In this document: in pieces, positions 17,159 through 26,448 of the stretch
Numbering within the stretch: the stretch's first letter is position 1
Layout: each line of letters begins with the position of its first letter
Assembly (NCBI RefSeq): GCF_002280785.1
Contig: NZ_NCEQ01000011.1
Span: 1-64,000, forward strand
Length of the DNA stretch: 64,000 nucleotides
Direction: 5' to 3'
Source: Brevundimonas subvibrioides
Lineage (GTDB): Bacteria > Pseudomonadota > Alphaproteobacteria > Caulobacterales > Caulobacteraceae
Translations under genes and position numbers: made by a program
Notes under the pieces: model-generated
Seen by the model: the letters and a program-made list of their open reading frames with translations, nothing else
What the model was told of the DNA's origin: nothing
The model's database searches: none

Positions 17159-18274
17159 TCAGGCCTTGGGTTTGCGGAAATAGCGTTGGGCGACGAACGG
17201 CATGTCGATGACCTCGGCGGCGGCAGCCTTGCCGCGCACGATGACCTTCAGCTCGGTGCCCAGGGCGGCGTGCGCCGGCGGCACATAGCCCATGGCGATG
17301 TTGCGGCCCAGGGTCGGCGACGGCCCGCCCGAGGTCACCGTGCCGATGACGTTTCCGTCCAGATCGGCGATCTCGGCGCCCTCGCGCGCCGGGGCGCCTT
17401 CCTTGACGCTCAGGCCGATGCGAACCCGCGACGGACCCTCGGCCAGTTCCTTCAGGATGCGCGCGGCGCCGTTGAAGTCGGCGGCCTCCTTGCGGGACTT
17501 CGACAGGGCGAAGGTCAGCGCCCCCTCGACCGGCGAGGTTGTCGGATCGATGTCATGCCCATGCAGCGGCAGCCCGGCTTCGAGGCGCAGGCTGTCGCGC
17601 GCCCCCAGGCCGATCGGCTTGACCCGGGCATCCTCCAGGATCGTGTTCCACACCCGCTCGGCGTCCGCCGCCGGCACGGAAATCTCGTAGCCGTCCTCGC
17701 CGGTATAGCCCGAGCGGGATACGTAGCAGTCGACCCCGAACAGCATCAGCCGGGCGCAATCCATGAAGCCGAACTCGGCCAGCACCGGTTCGTGCTTCGC
17801 CATGACCTCGGCCGCTTCCGGCCCCTGGATGGCGATCAGGGCGCGGTCGTCCAGCACGGTCAGCTTGGCGTCGCCCGACAGGTGTTCGGACCAGAAGGCG
17901 AAGTCCTCGTCCTTGTTGCCGGCGTTGACGACGACGAACAGGCCGTCGTGATCGGGCTTGCCCGCCATCAGGTCGTCGATGATCCCGCCGTCCTCGTTCA
18001 GCAGCAGGCTGTATTTCTGACGGCCGGACTTCAGCACCTGATAGTCGCCGGGCACGAAGCGCTGGAACTGAGCGATCGCATCAGCGCCGGTGATCTTGCA
18101 CTGGCCCATGTGCGACACGTCGAACAGGCCGGCGTGCTCGCGCGTCCAGCGGTGCTCGGCCAGGACGCCCTCGTACTGCACCGGCATGTCGTAGCCGCCG
18201 AACCCGACCATGCGGGCTCCCAACGCGCGGTGCGCGGCGTTCAGAACGGTAGTCTTCAGCGTATCGTCGGTCAT
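17159..18274 (-). CDS. gcvT: Aminomethyltransferase (glycine cleavage T protein)
   Basis: Transfers the methylene group from aminomethyl-GcvH to tetrahydrofolate, releasing ammonia. The 371-residue protein has the folate-binding GCV_T domain ([34 protein letters not shown]) and the C-terminal barrel ([33 protein letters not shown]). It is the first gene of the gcv operon, 60 nt downstream of a tandem glycine riboswitch, and so should be induced by glycine. Confidence 0.97.
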   Translation of the reverse strand: MTDDTLKTTVLNAAHRALGARMVGFGGYDMPVQYEGVLAEHRWTREHAGLFDVSHMGQCKITGADAIAQFQRFVPGDYQVLKSGRQKYSLLLNEDGGIIDDLMAGKPDHDGLFVVVNAGNKDEDFAFWSEHLSGDAKLTVLDDRALIAIQGPEAAEVMAKHEPVLAEFGFMDCARLMLFGVDCYVSRSGYTGEDGYEISVPAADAERVWNTILEDARVKPIGLGARDSLRLEAGLPLHGHDIDPTTSPVEGALTFALSKSRKEAADFNGAARILKELAEGPSRVRIGLSVKEGAPAREGAEIADLDGNVIGTVTSGGPSPTLGRNIAMGYVPPAHAALGTELKVIVRGKAAAAEVIDMPFVAQRYFRKPKA

Positions 18275-18334
18275 GCGGGTCCAGACTTTCAGGGTCGCGT
18301 CTCGAGGCGGAAAGCTCCGCCGTCCTCGCGCCCC

Positions 18335-18535
18335 CGCTGTCTGTGAAGCCTGAGAGATTCCAACGCCCGAACTCCAGGCGTCTTGCTCCGTCGGCGCACC
18401 CCCAGAACCGAAGTCCCTGGGTGACTTTCCAGCGTCCGAATGTCCTCGCGGTCCGTTTGCCTGAGCGTTTCCGGGGCGGTTGCGCCTTCGGCTCCGGGTC
18501 GGTTTTCACGCCGCCCGATCTCTCCCGCGAGAGCG
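18335..18535 (-). ncRNA. Tandem glycine riboswitch
   Basis: Reading the minus strand from 18535, the first aptamer shows GCGGGAGAGA, GCCGAAGGCGCAA, then GGAAACGCTCAGGCAAACGG ending in GGAC. The second shows GCGCCGACGGAGCAA and GGAATCTCTCAGGC followed by TTCACAGACAG. These are the conserved cores of the two glycine aptamers in order. The switch lies just upstream of gcvT, the standard ON-switch target, with a small hairpin (18306-18311 with 18316-18321) between it and the start codon. Confidence 0.92.
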
Positions 18536-18540
18536 AGGTG

Positions 18541-18570
18541 ACCAAGGCCCCGACTCCGGCGCGAAGTCAA
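18541..18570 (-). promoter_or_regulatory. Putative promoter of the gcv operon
   Basis: TTGACT (18570-18565) is followed by a 17-bp spacer and a weak -10 (CCTTGG) just upstream of the riboswitch. A GANTC site (18552-18556) lies in the spacer, so methylation by CcrM could touch this promoter. Confidence 0.4.
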
Positions 18571-18592
18571 GCGTGGGCTTGTGAACCGGCCG

Positions 18593-18785
18593 TTGTCATC
18601 CCGGCCGTAGCGAAGCGAAGAGCCGGGACGGGACGCTCCCATCAATCTTGCCCCGGAGAGCGCAGCTGATCCGGGGCCAGGCCGATCCACTATCCCTCGG
18701 CCCGGTTCAGCCGAGCGGCTGACCGGCCCCGAAAATGACTAGACGAACCCGTCCCGGATCAGCGCTCCGCGCTGTCCGGGATGAC
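18593..18785. repeat. Inverted pair of 'catcccggcc' palindromic repeats
   Basis: Copies at about 18596-18630 and, inverted and diverged, 18740-18785, with related ccccggagagcgcagctgatccgggg pieces between. This fills most of the gap between the gcv promoter and the adenine deaminase gene. No gene is seen between 18571 and 19013. Confidence 0.7.
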
Positions 18786-18954
18786 AAGATGCGCACCCTG
18801 GAACGGGGACTTCGATGTCGAACAAAAAATCTTACGCGCATCCCGAAACGCCACCACGCCTGACCCAGAGCCCCATCCGGCCCTGTTTGCTAGCCTTGGT
18901 ATCCGGCTGACATACAATCGCGTCCACGGTTCGCGGAGAGAGCGAGCAGACGGA

Positions 18955-18980
18955 TTTCGTCCGTTTCGTCCGTTTCGTCA
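18955..18980. repeat. Short tandem array of tttcgtccg
   Basis: Nearly three units of a 9-bp repeat followed by gggtgttttt, echoing the array at 7811-7860 that is followed by ggtgtttt. It lies about 30 bp beyond the adenine deaminase stop, so it could be part of a transcription end. Confidence 0.8.
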
Positions 18981-19013
18981 GGGTGTTTTTCGTCCGGACA
19001 GGCGGACGAAACG

Positions 19014-20027
19014 TCAGCCCGCGTAGGCGTCGATCTCGGCCAGAAGCCTCGCCTTGTCGGCCTCCGACAGGAATGACCCCTCGAAACTGTTCCGCGCCAG
19101 CTGCGTCACATGCTCGCGGGTTAGCCCCACGGCCTCCGCCAGCCTCGAATAGTTGGCATTCACGTAACCGCCGAAATAGGCCGGATCATCCGAGTTCAGC
19201 GTCACATGCAGACCCCGGCGCAGCATCTCCGGCACAGGGTGATCCTTCAGGTCCTTCACGACGCAGAGCTTGAGGTTCGACAGGGGACAGACCGTCAGCG
19301 TCATCTTTTCGGCGGCCAGCCGCTGGATCAGACCCTCGTCCTCCATCGAGCGGTTGCCGTGGTCCATCCGGTCGATGTGCAGCAGGTCCAGCGCCTCGTG
19401 CACATAGGCGGGCGGCCCCTCCTCCCCGGCGTGGGCGCACAGCTTCAGCCCCAGTTCGCGCGCGGCAGCGAAGACCCGGACGAATTTCGACGGCGGATGC
19501 CCGACCTCCGACGAATCCAGCCCGACCCCGATGAAGTGATGCAGATACGGCTTCGCCATCTCCAGCGTCGCGAAGGCCTCCTCCTCCGACAGGTGCCGCA
19601 GGAAGCTCAGAATCAGACCCGAGGTGACGCCCAGTTCCGCCTTCGCCCGGTCCATCCCCGCGATCAGCCCCTCGACCACCACGCCGAACGCGACGCCCCG
19701 GTCGGTGTGGGTCTGGGGATCGAAGAAGATTTCCGCGTGCCGCACGTTATCCGCAGCCGCCCGCCGGAAATAGGCGAAGGCCAGATCCTCGAAATCCTTG
19801 CGCGTCAGCAGGACGTTCGCCCCGGCGTAATAGATGTCGAGGAAGTCCTGCAGGTTGGAGAAGTCATAGGCCGCCCGTACCGCCTCGACGCTGTCGAACG
19901 GGATCTGGACCCCGTTACGCTGGGCCAGTTCAAACATCAGTTCGGGCTCGAGCGAGCCTTCGATGTGCAGGTGAAGTTCAGCCTTGGGCAGGCCGGCGAT
20001 ATAGGCGTCGAGGGACATGGGTCGCAT
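19014..20027 (-). CDS. Adenine deaminase (adenosine/AMP deaminase superfamily)
   Basis: A metal-dependent purine deaminase. The 337 residues carry the amidohydrolase metal motif ELHLHIEGSLEPE, FFDPQTHTDRG, the HAGEEGPP histidine-acid segment, DRMDHG, VCPLSNLKLCVV and NSDDPAYFGGY. Details such as LDSSEVGHPPSKF and SDDPAYFGGY match the Aah1-type adenine deaminase group rather than true adenosine deaminases, so adenine to hypoxanthine (purine salvage) is my preferred reaction; many pipelines will label it adenosine deaminase. Start codons at 20027 and 20018 are both possible. It lies 24 bp after argS on the same strand. Confidence 0.85.
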   Translation of the reverse strand: MRPMSLDAYIAGLPKAELHLHIEGSLEPELMFELAQRNGVQIPFDSVEAVRAAYDFSNLQDFLDIYYAGANVLLTRKDFEDLAFAYFRRAAADNVRHAEIFFDPQTHTDRGVAFGVVVEGLIAGMDRAKAELGVTSGLILSFLRHLSEEEAFATLEMAKPYLHHFIGVGLDSSEVGHPPSKFVRVFAAARELGLKLCAHAGEEGPPAYVHEALDLLHIDRMDHGNRSMEDEGLIQRLAAEKMTLTVCPLSNLKLCVVKDLKDHPVPEMLRRGLHVTLNSDDPAYFGGYVNANYSRLAEAVGLTREHVTQLARNSFEGSFLSEADKARLLAEIDAYAG

Positions 20028-20051
20028 CCGTTCTGGGTGCGGCAGTCTAAC

Positions 20052-21815
20052 CTACATCCGGTCGGGGGTGTCGATTCCCAGCAGCCGAAGCGCCGTCTCC
20101 AGCTGGCTCAGCGCCGCCCCGGCCAGGGCCAGTCGCGACGCGACCGTCTCCGGCTCCGACGCCGCCAGCACCGGGCAGGCGGCATAGAATTTGGAGAAGG
20201 ACTGGGCCAGACGATAGGTGTGCTCGGCGATCAGATGCGGCGCCCGCTTGTCATAGGCGTCCGAGACGGCCTGGTCGAAGGCGTCCAGAGTCAGCACCAG
20301 ATCCCGCTCCGCCGGCTCACGGACGAAGATCGGTCCGGCCAGGACGCCCTGCGCCTCGGCCTTGCGCAGCAGGGATTTGATCCGCACCGACTGGTACAGC
20401 AGGTAGGGGCCGGTCTTGCCCTCGAAGCTCATGAAACGATCGAGGTCAAAGACGTAGCTGGTCGTCCGGCTGTTCGACAGGTCGGCGAATTTGAGAGCCG
20501 CCACGGCGACCTTGGACGCGGTGTCCTCGAACTCGGCTTCCGACAGGTCGGCGCCCAGATCGGCCTCCTTCAGCCGTTCGCGCGCCTTGTCCCGGGCCTG
20601 GGTGATCAGGTCGTGCAGCTTCAGCACGCCGCCCGCCCGGGTCTTGAAGGGCTTGCCGTCCGACCCGTTCATCGTGCCGTTGGCGGCGTGCTCCAGCTGA
20701 CCCGGCGTGGCGTAGCCGACCTTGTAGGCGGCCCGGAATACCTGCTCGAAATGGTCGCCCTGCCGCTGGTCCACGCAGTACAGGACCAGGTCGAAGGCGA
20801 ACTGCTGTCGCCGGTCCAGGATCGTGGCCAGATCGGTCGTGCCATACATGGCCGAGCCTTCCGACGAGACCAGCAACAGGGGCGGCAACTCGCGCTTCTC
20901 GCCCTCCTCGGCCACCCGGATGATCCAGGCGCCCTGATCGAACTCGGCCAGACCCCGCGCCTTGATGTCGTCGACCATGGCCGGGATCAGGGGATCGGCG
21001 TCCGACTCCCCGTTCCACAGGTCGAAGGTGACGCCCAAGGCTCCGAACTCGCGTTCCAGCGCCGTCTTCGACACCGCCACGAAATGCCGCCACAGGGCGC
21101 GATAGCCCGGACGACCACCCTGAAGCTCCGCCGTCGCCTTGCGCGCCCGGTCGCGATAGTCGGTGTCTTCCTTCGCCTTGGTGGCTGCCATCGGATAGAG
21201 GCGCTCGAGGTCGTCCAGGGTCACCGGGCTGTGATCCGGGAACGGACCGTCGCCCTCCGCCAGGAAGGCATCGGCCTTGCCCTCGTCACCGACGGCCACG
21301 ATCAGAAGCCCCATCTGGAAACCCCAGTCGCCGAAGTGGGCGTCGCCCCAGACGGTGTCTCCCCGGAACCGGAACAGTCGCTTCAGGCTCTCGCCGATGA
21401 TCGAGGAGCGCAGGTGCCCGACGTGCATCGGCTTGGCCACGTTCGGCCCGGCGTAGTCGATGACGACCTTGCGCGGTTCGGCGACCTTCGACGCGCCGGC
21501 CAGCGCCGCGTCGTCGGCCACGGCCTGCGCTCGATGCGCCAGCGCCTCGTCGGAGAGCTTCAGATTGATGAAACCCGGTCCCGCCACCTCGACGCCCGAC
21601 AGGCGTGGATCAGCGGCCAGGCGTTCAGCGACACGGCCGGCCAGCTCGCGCGGATTGGCCTTCAACGCCTTGGCGGCCGCCAAAGCCCCGTTGGACTGGA
21701 AATCGGCCAGGTCGGGCCGGTCGGAAGCGGTGACGCGCGCAACGGACGCTTCCACGCCTTCGGCGGCGAAGGCGGCCGCAACCGCTTCGCCGAGGTCGGT
21801 TCTGAGATCGGTCAT
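20052..21815 (-). CDS. argS: Arginine-tRNA ligase
   Basis: Class Ia synthetase that charges tRNA-Arg. The 587 residues include the N-terminal additional domain that reads the tRNA elbow, the HIGH-type motif [14 protein letters not shown] (about residue 131), the Rossmann catalytic core with [14 protein letters not shown], and the DALR anticodon-binding C-terminus ([16 protein letters not shown]). No canonical KMSKS is apparent, which is common for ArgS. The start ATG overlaps the stop of the upstream exported-protein gene by 4 bp, so they are co-transcribed. Confidence 0.96.
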   Translation of the reverse strand: MTDLRTDLGEAVAAAFAAEGVEASVARVTASDRPDLADFQSNGALAAAKALKANPRELAGRVAERLAADPRLSGVEVAGPGFINLKLSDEALAHRAQAVADDAALAGASKVAEPRKVVIDYAGPNVAKPMHVGHLRSSIIGESLKRLFRFRGDTVWGDAHFGDWGFQMGLLIVAVGDEGKADAFLAEGDGPFPDHSPVTLDDLERLYPMAATKAKEDTDYRDRARKATAELQGGRPGYRALWRHFVAVSKTALEREFGALGVTFDLWNGESDADPLIPAMVDDIKARGLAEFDQGAWIIRVAEEGEKRELPPLLLVSSEGSAMYGTTDLATILDRRQQFAFDLVLYCVDQRQGDHFEQVFRAAYKVGYATPGQLEHAANGTMNGSDGKPFKTRAGGVLKLHDLITQARDKARERLKEADLGADLSEAEFEDTASKVAVAALKFADLSNSRTTSYVFDLDRFMSFEGKTGPYLLYQSVRIKSLLRKAEAQGVLAGPIFVREPAERDLVLTLDAFDQAVSDAYDKRAPHLIAEHTYRLAQSFSKFYAACPVLAASEPETVASRLALAGAALSQLETALRLLGIDTPDRM

Positions 21816-22480
21816 TCTGCGGGAGGGGTCGCCGCGGCCTGGCCGGCCGTCATGCGGAAACGGCTGCCGGTGCGGTTGAACTCGGCCATTTCGGGCGTGA
21901 CGTCGAAGCCGATCAGGACCTCGAAATTGCCGCCGCTGGTCTCGGCCGTGGCGCGCGGGATGATGATCGACTGCTCTTCGGTCACCGAAGCCGTGGCGGC
22001 GCCTTCGAAGTTCACGGGAAGATCGAAGTATTCCTTGGCCAGCACGGCCTCATTCCGTTCCGTGACCGCGATCCAGTAGCGATAGGTGCGCTGGTCGCCG
22101 TCGGCCTGCGGGCCACGGCCGAGATTGAACAGGATGTCCATCTGAACGGAGATCGGCTCGTCCGACTGATAGGCGCAGCCGGCGCTGACGCCCTCGATCT
22201 CGCCGGTGTAGCCGACGTTGGCCGCCGCCGCGCGGCCGCCCTCCAGCTCCACGAACCGGGCGGCGTCATAGAGGATCTTCACGAACGGACACGGCCCGGC
22301 GTTGGGCACCGACCGCAGGGGGGCGATGCGGGGCGGACGACGGCTCTCACGGCTTTCTTCCTCGCTCTGGCCGCCAGCGCTGCGATCGCGCTCACGCTGG
22401 CCCTGACCCTGCATCTGGGCATGAGCGCCGGTGGAGGCGAAGACCGCCAGGGCGGCAAGGGCGACGGTCGCAAGACGCAT
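21812..22480 (-). CDS. Conserved exported protein of unknown function
   Basis: A 222-residue protein with a Sec signal peptide ([21 protein letters not shown], cleavage after AHA), a low-complexity Arg/Ser/Glu/Gln linker (about 22-50), then a globular domain starting [20 protein letters not shown] and including [20 protein letters not shown]. The two cysteines may form a disulphide. I recall similar proteins next to argS in Caulobacterales, but no function. It overlaps argS by ATGA. The start at 22480 begins the signal peptide. Confidence 0.8.
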   Translation of the reverse strand: MRLATVALAALAVFASTGAHAQMQGQGQRERDRSAGGQSEEESRESRRPPRIAPLRSVPNAGPCPFVKILYDAARFVELEGGRAAAANVGYTGEIEGVSAGCAYQSDEPISVQMDILFNLGRGPQADGDQRTYRYWIAVTERNEAVLAKEYFDLPVNFEGAATASVTEEQSIIIPRATAETSGGNFEVLIGFDVTPEMAEFNRTGSRFRMTAGQAAATPPAE

Positions 22481-22613
22481 TAGGAAATCCGGAAATCTGG
22501 CGCTGACGGAACGCGGTCAGGCTTCCCGCCTGATAGCGGCTAAAGCGAGGCGTCGCAAACCAATGAAGCCCGCCACGGTGGCGAGCCGCCGCCGGAACGA
22601 CTAGGTTTCGTCC

Positions 22614-23585
22614 ATGGACGCCTTCTCCCCCTCTCCCGCCGCCGGTCTTCGGCCCCTGACGGTGCGCATGGCCACGCCGCGCGGCTTCTGCGCCGGCGTC
22701 GACCGGGCCATCCAGATCGTCGAGCGCGCCATCGAGAAGTTCGGCGCGCCCGTCTACGTCCGCCACGAGATCGTCCACAACAAGCATGTGGTCGACCGGC
22801 TGAAGAGCCTGGGCGCCGTCTTCGTCAAGGACCTGGACGAATGCCCCGACGATCGACCGGTCGTCTTCTCCGCCCATGGCGTGCCGAAATCGGTGCCGGC
22901 CACGGCCCGGGCGCGCGAACTGATGTTCCTGGACGCCACCTGCCCGCTGGTCTCGAAAGTCCATGTCGAGGCGGAACGCCACCACGCCAATGGCCGGCAC
23001 ATCATCCTGATCGGCCACGCCGGCCACCCCGAGGTCGTCGGCACGCTGGGCCAACTGCCGCAAGGCGCGATAAGCCTTGTCGAGACGGTCGAGGACGCCG
23101 AGTCCTTCCAGCGTCCGGGCGACCGGCCCCTGGCCTACGCCACCCAGACGACGCTCTCGCTGGACGACACCTCGGAAATCCTGCGCGTGCTCAAACGCCG
23201 CTTCCCGGAGCTCCCGGATCCGCACAAGGAAGACATCTGCTACGCCACCACCAACCGCCAGGAGGCCGTCAAGCAACTGGCCAACGGCTCGGGGCTGGTG
23301 CTCGTCGTCGGATCGAAGAACTCTTCCAACTCGGTGCGGCTGGTTGAGGTCGCCCTGCGCGCTGGAGCCGGCAACGCTCAGTTGATCGACGACGCCTCGC
23401 AGATCGACTGGAGCTGGCTCGACGGCGTCTCGACCGTCGGGGTGACGGCCGGCGCCTCTGCCCCCGAGCCGCTGGTCCAGGCCGTGGTCCAGGCGCTGCA
23501 GGCCCGGTTTGATGTCACCCTCGCCGACGATCCGGGCGAGCAGGAAACCGTGACCTTCAAACTGCCCAGAGCTCTGACAGTTTGA
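22614..23585 (+). CDS. ispH: 4-hydroxy-3-methylbut-2-enyl diphosphate reductase
   Basis: The last step of the MEP isoprenoid pathway, making IPP and DMAPP with a [4Fe-4S] cluster. The 323-residue protein has the three cluster cysteines (C26 in [19 protein letters not shown] and [11 protein letters not shown]), the substrate histidines [12 protein letters not shown] and [11 protein letters not shown], the catalytic glutamate region and SSNSVRL. It is divergent from the exported-protein/argS operon and convergent with the tRNA-Leu gene, 3 bp from the encoded CCA end. Confidence 0.96.
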   Translation: MDAFSPSPAAGLRPLTVRMATPRGFCAGVDRAIQIVERAIEKFGAPVYVRHEIVHNKHVVDRLKSLGAVFVKDLDECPDDRPVVFSAHGVPKSVPATARARELMFLDATCPLVSKVHVEAERHHANGRHIILIGHAGHPEVVGTLGQLPQGAISLVETVEDAESFQRPGDRPLAYATQTTLSLDDTSEILRVLKRRFPELPDPHKEDICYATTNRQEAVKQLANGSGLVLVVGSKNSSNSVRLVEVALRAGAGNAQLIDDASQIDWSWLDGVSTVGVTAGASAPEPLVQAVVQALQARFDVTLADDPGEQETVTFKLPRALTV

Positions 23586-23588
23586 GGC

Positions 23589-23673
23589 TGGTGCGGGCGG
23601 CCGGGGTCGAACCGGCATGACCTAGGTCGACGGATTTTAAGTCCGTTGCGTCTACCAGTTTCGCCACGCCCGC
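23589..23673 (-). tRNA. tRNA-Leu (anticodon UAA)
   Basis: Read on the minus strand, GCGGGCG at the 5' end pairs with CGCCCGC at the 3' end, followed by discriminator A and an encoded CCA. The anticodon arm reads CGGACTTAAAATCCG, giving anticodon TAA. A long variable arm (TCGACCTAGGTCA) and the T-arm GGTTCGACCCC are present, as expected for a class II leucine tRNA of 85 nt. Confidence 0.96.
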
Positions 23674-23680
23674 AATCCGG

Positions 23681-25114
23681 TCACTCCGCCGGGCGCATAG
23701 CCCGGAAGTCAACGTCGGAATCCGCGACCAGCCAGACCAGGGCGGCCCAGGCGGCCACGTTCTGGCGCAGTTGCTCGGGATCAATCTTGTCCAAGGTGTC
23801 GTCAGCCGTGTGGTGCAGGTCGAAATAACGCAGGCCGTCCTGCTTCAGCCCGAATACCGGCACGCCCGCCTCGACGATCGGTCCGATATCGGCGCCGCCC
23901 TCGGTCTCGGGCACGTTCGAGCGCAGCACGCCGATCGGATAGAGCACCCGGTTGGCGGCGTCGGCGAAGGCGCCGGTCTGGGCCCCGACGGGCAGTTGCA
24001 GCGCATAGACGCGGTCCGCGCCGAAGTCGCTCTCGCCGGTGAAGACGTGGTTGGCGATGTCTTCCGCCGACAGGCTGCGCAGATAGGCGCCGCCGCCATT
24101 GCCGGTGTCGGTCGGCTGGGCCACCTCTTCCGAGCCGTACAGGATCACGCGCACGGTCCGCGCGGTGCGGCCCTGTTCGGCGATGGCCTTGGCCGCCGCA
24201 ATGGTGATGGCCCCGCCCGCGCCGTCGTCGATGGCGCCGGTGCCCAGGTCCCAGCTGTCCATATGCGAACCGAGGACAATGACCTCCTCAGGCCGCGACC
24301 GACCCGGCATGTCGCCGATGACGTTGTGTGACGTCGTCTCGTAGGTATGGGCGGTGGAAGACAGATGGATCCGCACAGGCTCGCCGTAGGACACCAGCCG
24401 GCTCAACTGGTCCGCGTCAGGTGCGCTGAGCGCGAAGCCCGGCAAGGGAACGACGCCGTTCACATAGCGGGTGGTGCCTGTGTGCGGCATGCGATGCTCG
24501 TCCGACCCGGCCGAACGCATGATGAAGGCCAGGGCGCCCTTCTGGGCCGCCACAGCGGGGCCAGCGCCCCGGATCCGGGTCAGGGGGCCGTAGCCGGCGC
24601 CCGACTGCATGGCGACCATCTGGCCGGCATCGACATAGGCGATCTTGCCGGCGAGCGAGCCGTCCGGGACGGACTGCAGGTCTTCCAGCGAGGCGAAGCG
24701 CACGACTTCAGCCTCGATGCCGCCGACCGGGGTGCCGGGCGAATGGCCCAGGGCGGCGACGACCAGTCGCTGCGGGTTGGCGCCGACGATCGAGGCGCTC
24801 TCCTGTCCCCGCTCCCAGCCGACCAACGGGAAGGCCTGGATATGGACGTTCTGGAAGCCCTGTTCGCGCATATAGCCGGCGGCCCATTCGGCTGCAGCGG
24901 TTTCGGAGGCCGAACCCGCCGGACGCGGTCCGAACCGGGTCGTCAGCTGGGTGACGTAATCCATGGCGACGGTGTCGGTCAGGGCGGCGTCGCGGACGCT
25001 GATCGCGGCGCGGATCGTGGCTGCGTCCTGCGCCATGGCCGGGCCCGCGATCGCGGCCCCGAGGCTGAGAACCGACACGGCGGCGAGCGCCGAACGACGA
25101 ACGGAAACGAACAT
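23681..25114 (-). CDS. Secreted M28 family metallopeptidase
   Basis: A zinc-dependent aminopeptidase-like enzyme exported by a signal peptide (MFVSVRRSALAAVSVLSLGA..AMAQ). The 477 residues include a PA-like insert (about 110-260) and an M28 catalytic domain with all five expected zinc ligands: H in LGSHMDSWD, D in GAIDDGAGG, E in YGSEEVAQ, D in GESDFGAD, and H in DLHHTADDTLD. The ATG at 25114 has GGAG 7 nt upstream; an earlier in-frame ATG at 25147 lacks this. A GANTC-cluster element (25214-25354) sits 100 bp upstream in promoter position. Confidence 0.9.
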   Translation of the reverse strand: MFVSVRRSALAAVSVLSLGAAIAGPAMAQDAATIRAAISVRDAALTDTVAMDYVTQLTTRFGPRPAGSASETAAAEWAAGYMREQGFQNVHIQAFPLVGWERGQESASIVGANPQRLVVAALGHSPGTPVGGIEAEVVRFASLEDLQSVPDGSLAGKIAYVDAGQMVAMQSGAGYGPLTRIRGAGPAVAAQKGALAFIMRSAGSDEHRMPHTGTTRYVNGVVPLPGFALSAPDADQLSRLVSYGEPVRIHLSSTAHTYETTSHNVIGDMPGRSRPEEVIVLGSHMDSWDLGTGAIDDGAGGAITIAAAKAIAEQGRTARTVRVILYGSEEVAQPTDTGNGGGAYLRSLSAEDIANHVFTGESDFGADRVYALQLPVGAQTGAFADAANRVLYPIGVLRSNVPETEGGADIGPIVEAGVPVFGLKQDGLRYFDLHHTADDTLDKIDPEQLRQNVAAWAALVWLVADSDVDFRAMRPAE

Positions 25115-25213
25115 GCCGAAACTCCAGATCACGATTGGCAAGGACACTAGGGCCTGATCCCGGAAAGTGTGAGTGGTTTTACGATCGGATTCGGCCCCGG
25201 CGAAATCCCCTGT

Positions 25214-25354
25214 GCGACTCCGAAAAAGAGACTCGACAGAGTCGACAGAGTCGCGCCCTCCCTGGCCCGGAGCGGATCAGCCCCGTCAAGGACCGCGCGA
25301 GCAGATGGGCATGGACGGCATCCAGCGCAAGACGCTAAAGAGAATAAATTCTTA
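25214..25354 (-). repeat. GANTC-cluster element, copy B
   Basis: Four GANTC sites (25216, 25230, 25239, 25248) lie in 37 bp, followed by a tail containing gtcaagga and ending gagaataaattctta. The tail aligns with copy C (39490-39625) at gtcaa, at cgcaaga and at gagaata..ttctta, so the unit is about 140 bp. Strand is given in the TTGAC-to-GANTC direction, which points at the M28 peptidase gene 100 bp away. Confidence 0.75.
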
Positions 25355-25366
25355 AGCCGGAGAGCC

Positions 25367-26266
25367 CTAGCCGACCTGGGCCAGTTGCGGCTCCAGAACC
25401 ACCTCGCGCCAGGCGTGGGGGGCGGCCAGCAGGGCGCGGACCAGCAGGTTGTTGACCGCATGGCCGGCCTTGTAGCCTTCGTAGCGGCCCAGCAAGGGCG
25501 CACCCATGACATAGAGGTCGCCGATCGCGTCCAGCGCCTTGTGACGCACGAACTCGCCCTCCATGCGCAGGCCGCCGGGGTTCAGGATGTCGTCGCCGTC
25601 GATGACGACCGCGTTCTCCAGAGAACCGCCGCGCGCCAGACCGGCCTGACGCAGGGCCTCGACCTCATGGGCGAAGCCGAAGGTGCGTGCGGCCATGATC
25701 TCGTCGCGGAAGGTCTGTTCGTCGACGACGAAATCGACAACCTGGTTGCCGATCACGCGGTTGTCGAAATCAATCTCGAACCGCATCTCGTAGCGGTCGC
25801 AGGGATAGAGGGCCGCATGCTTGTCGCCGTCCGTGACGTGGATCGGCTCCAGGATCTCGATGTAGCGGACCGGGGCCTCCTGGCGACGGAAGCCCGCGCG
25901 GTCCAGCAACTGGACGAACGGCAGGGCCGAACCGTCCAGGATCGGCAGTTCGGGCCCGTCGACCTCGACGATCACGTTGGAGACGCCCAGGGCGCAGAAG
26001 GCGGCCATCAGGTGTTCGATGGTCGACAGCTGAACCCCGGCCGCGTTCTCGATCATGGTGTTCAGCCGCGCATCGACCACGGCGTCGCCGGACACGACGA
26101 TGCGATTGTCACGATCGGTGATATCCGTGCGGACGAAGACGATGCCCGTTCCGGTGGGCGCCGGACGAATGGCCAGGCGAACCCGCTGTCCCGTGTGCAC
26201 ACCCACGCCCGCACAGATGGCGGGGGCGATCAGCGTCCGTTCGCGATGATCGGGGCGTGGCGTCAA
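25367..26266 (-). CDS. lpxC: UDP-3-O-acyl-N-acetylglucosamine deacetylase
   Basis: The committed step of lipid A synthesis, a zinc amidase. The 299 residues show the first zinc histidine in STIEHLMAAF, the active-site helix DGSALPFVQLL, and the HKALDAIGD motif with the remaining zinc ligands. The short N-terminal motif RTLIAPAICAGVGVHTGQRV is typical. It lies downstream of ftsZ, the usual position at the end of dcw clusters, but a 180-bp gap with a hairpin separates them. Confidence 0.96.
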   Translation of the reverse strand: MTPRPDHRERTLIAPAICAGVGVHTGQRVRLAIRPAPTGTGIVFVRTDITDRDNRIVVSGDAVVDARLNTMIENAAGVQLSTIEHLMAAFCALGVSNVIVEVDGPELPILDGSALPFVQLLDRAGFRRQEAPVRYIEILEPIHVTDGDKHAALYPCDRYEMRFEIDFDNRVIGNQVVDFVVDEQTFRDEIMAARTFGFAHEVEALRQAGLARGGSLENAVVIDGDDILNPGGLRMEGEFVRHKALDAIGDLYVMGAPLLGRYEGYKAGHAVNNLLVRALLAAPHAWREVVLEPQLAQVG

Positions 26267-26401
26267 GGTTCAATCCACTGGACGCCCTGCGCGCGGAAGC
26301 ACGCATGAGCGGAAGATCGATCCCTAACCGCAGTGCAGCAAGGCGAAAACCAAAGTCGGGTTTCGAATTGTTTCCGCCGCCTTAACCTTGACCGTAACGC
26401 A

Positions 26402-26429
26402 GAACGCCCCGGGTTTCCCCGGGGCGTTC
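26402..26429 (-). terminator. Hairpin downstream of ftsZ
   Basis: A 12-bp GC-rich stem (26402-26413 with 26418-26429) lies 20 bp after the ftsZ stop. The following bases on the minus strand (tctgcgtt) are poor in T, so it is a weak terminator or an RNA-stability hairpin. Confidence 0.5.
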
Positions 26430-26448
26430 AAAGGGGTCGTGGGCCGGA

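Noticed and set aside
18781..19026. 81-residue open frame upstream of the deaminase 3' end
   Set aside because: Mixed repeat and array DNA with no start signal and no protein-like features.
19206..22079. 957-residue open frame antisense to the deaminase and argS
   Set aside because: Shadow of two clear enzymes on the other strand.
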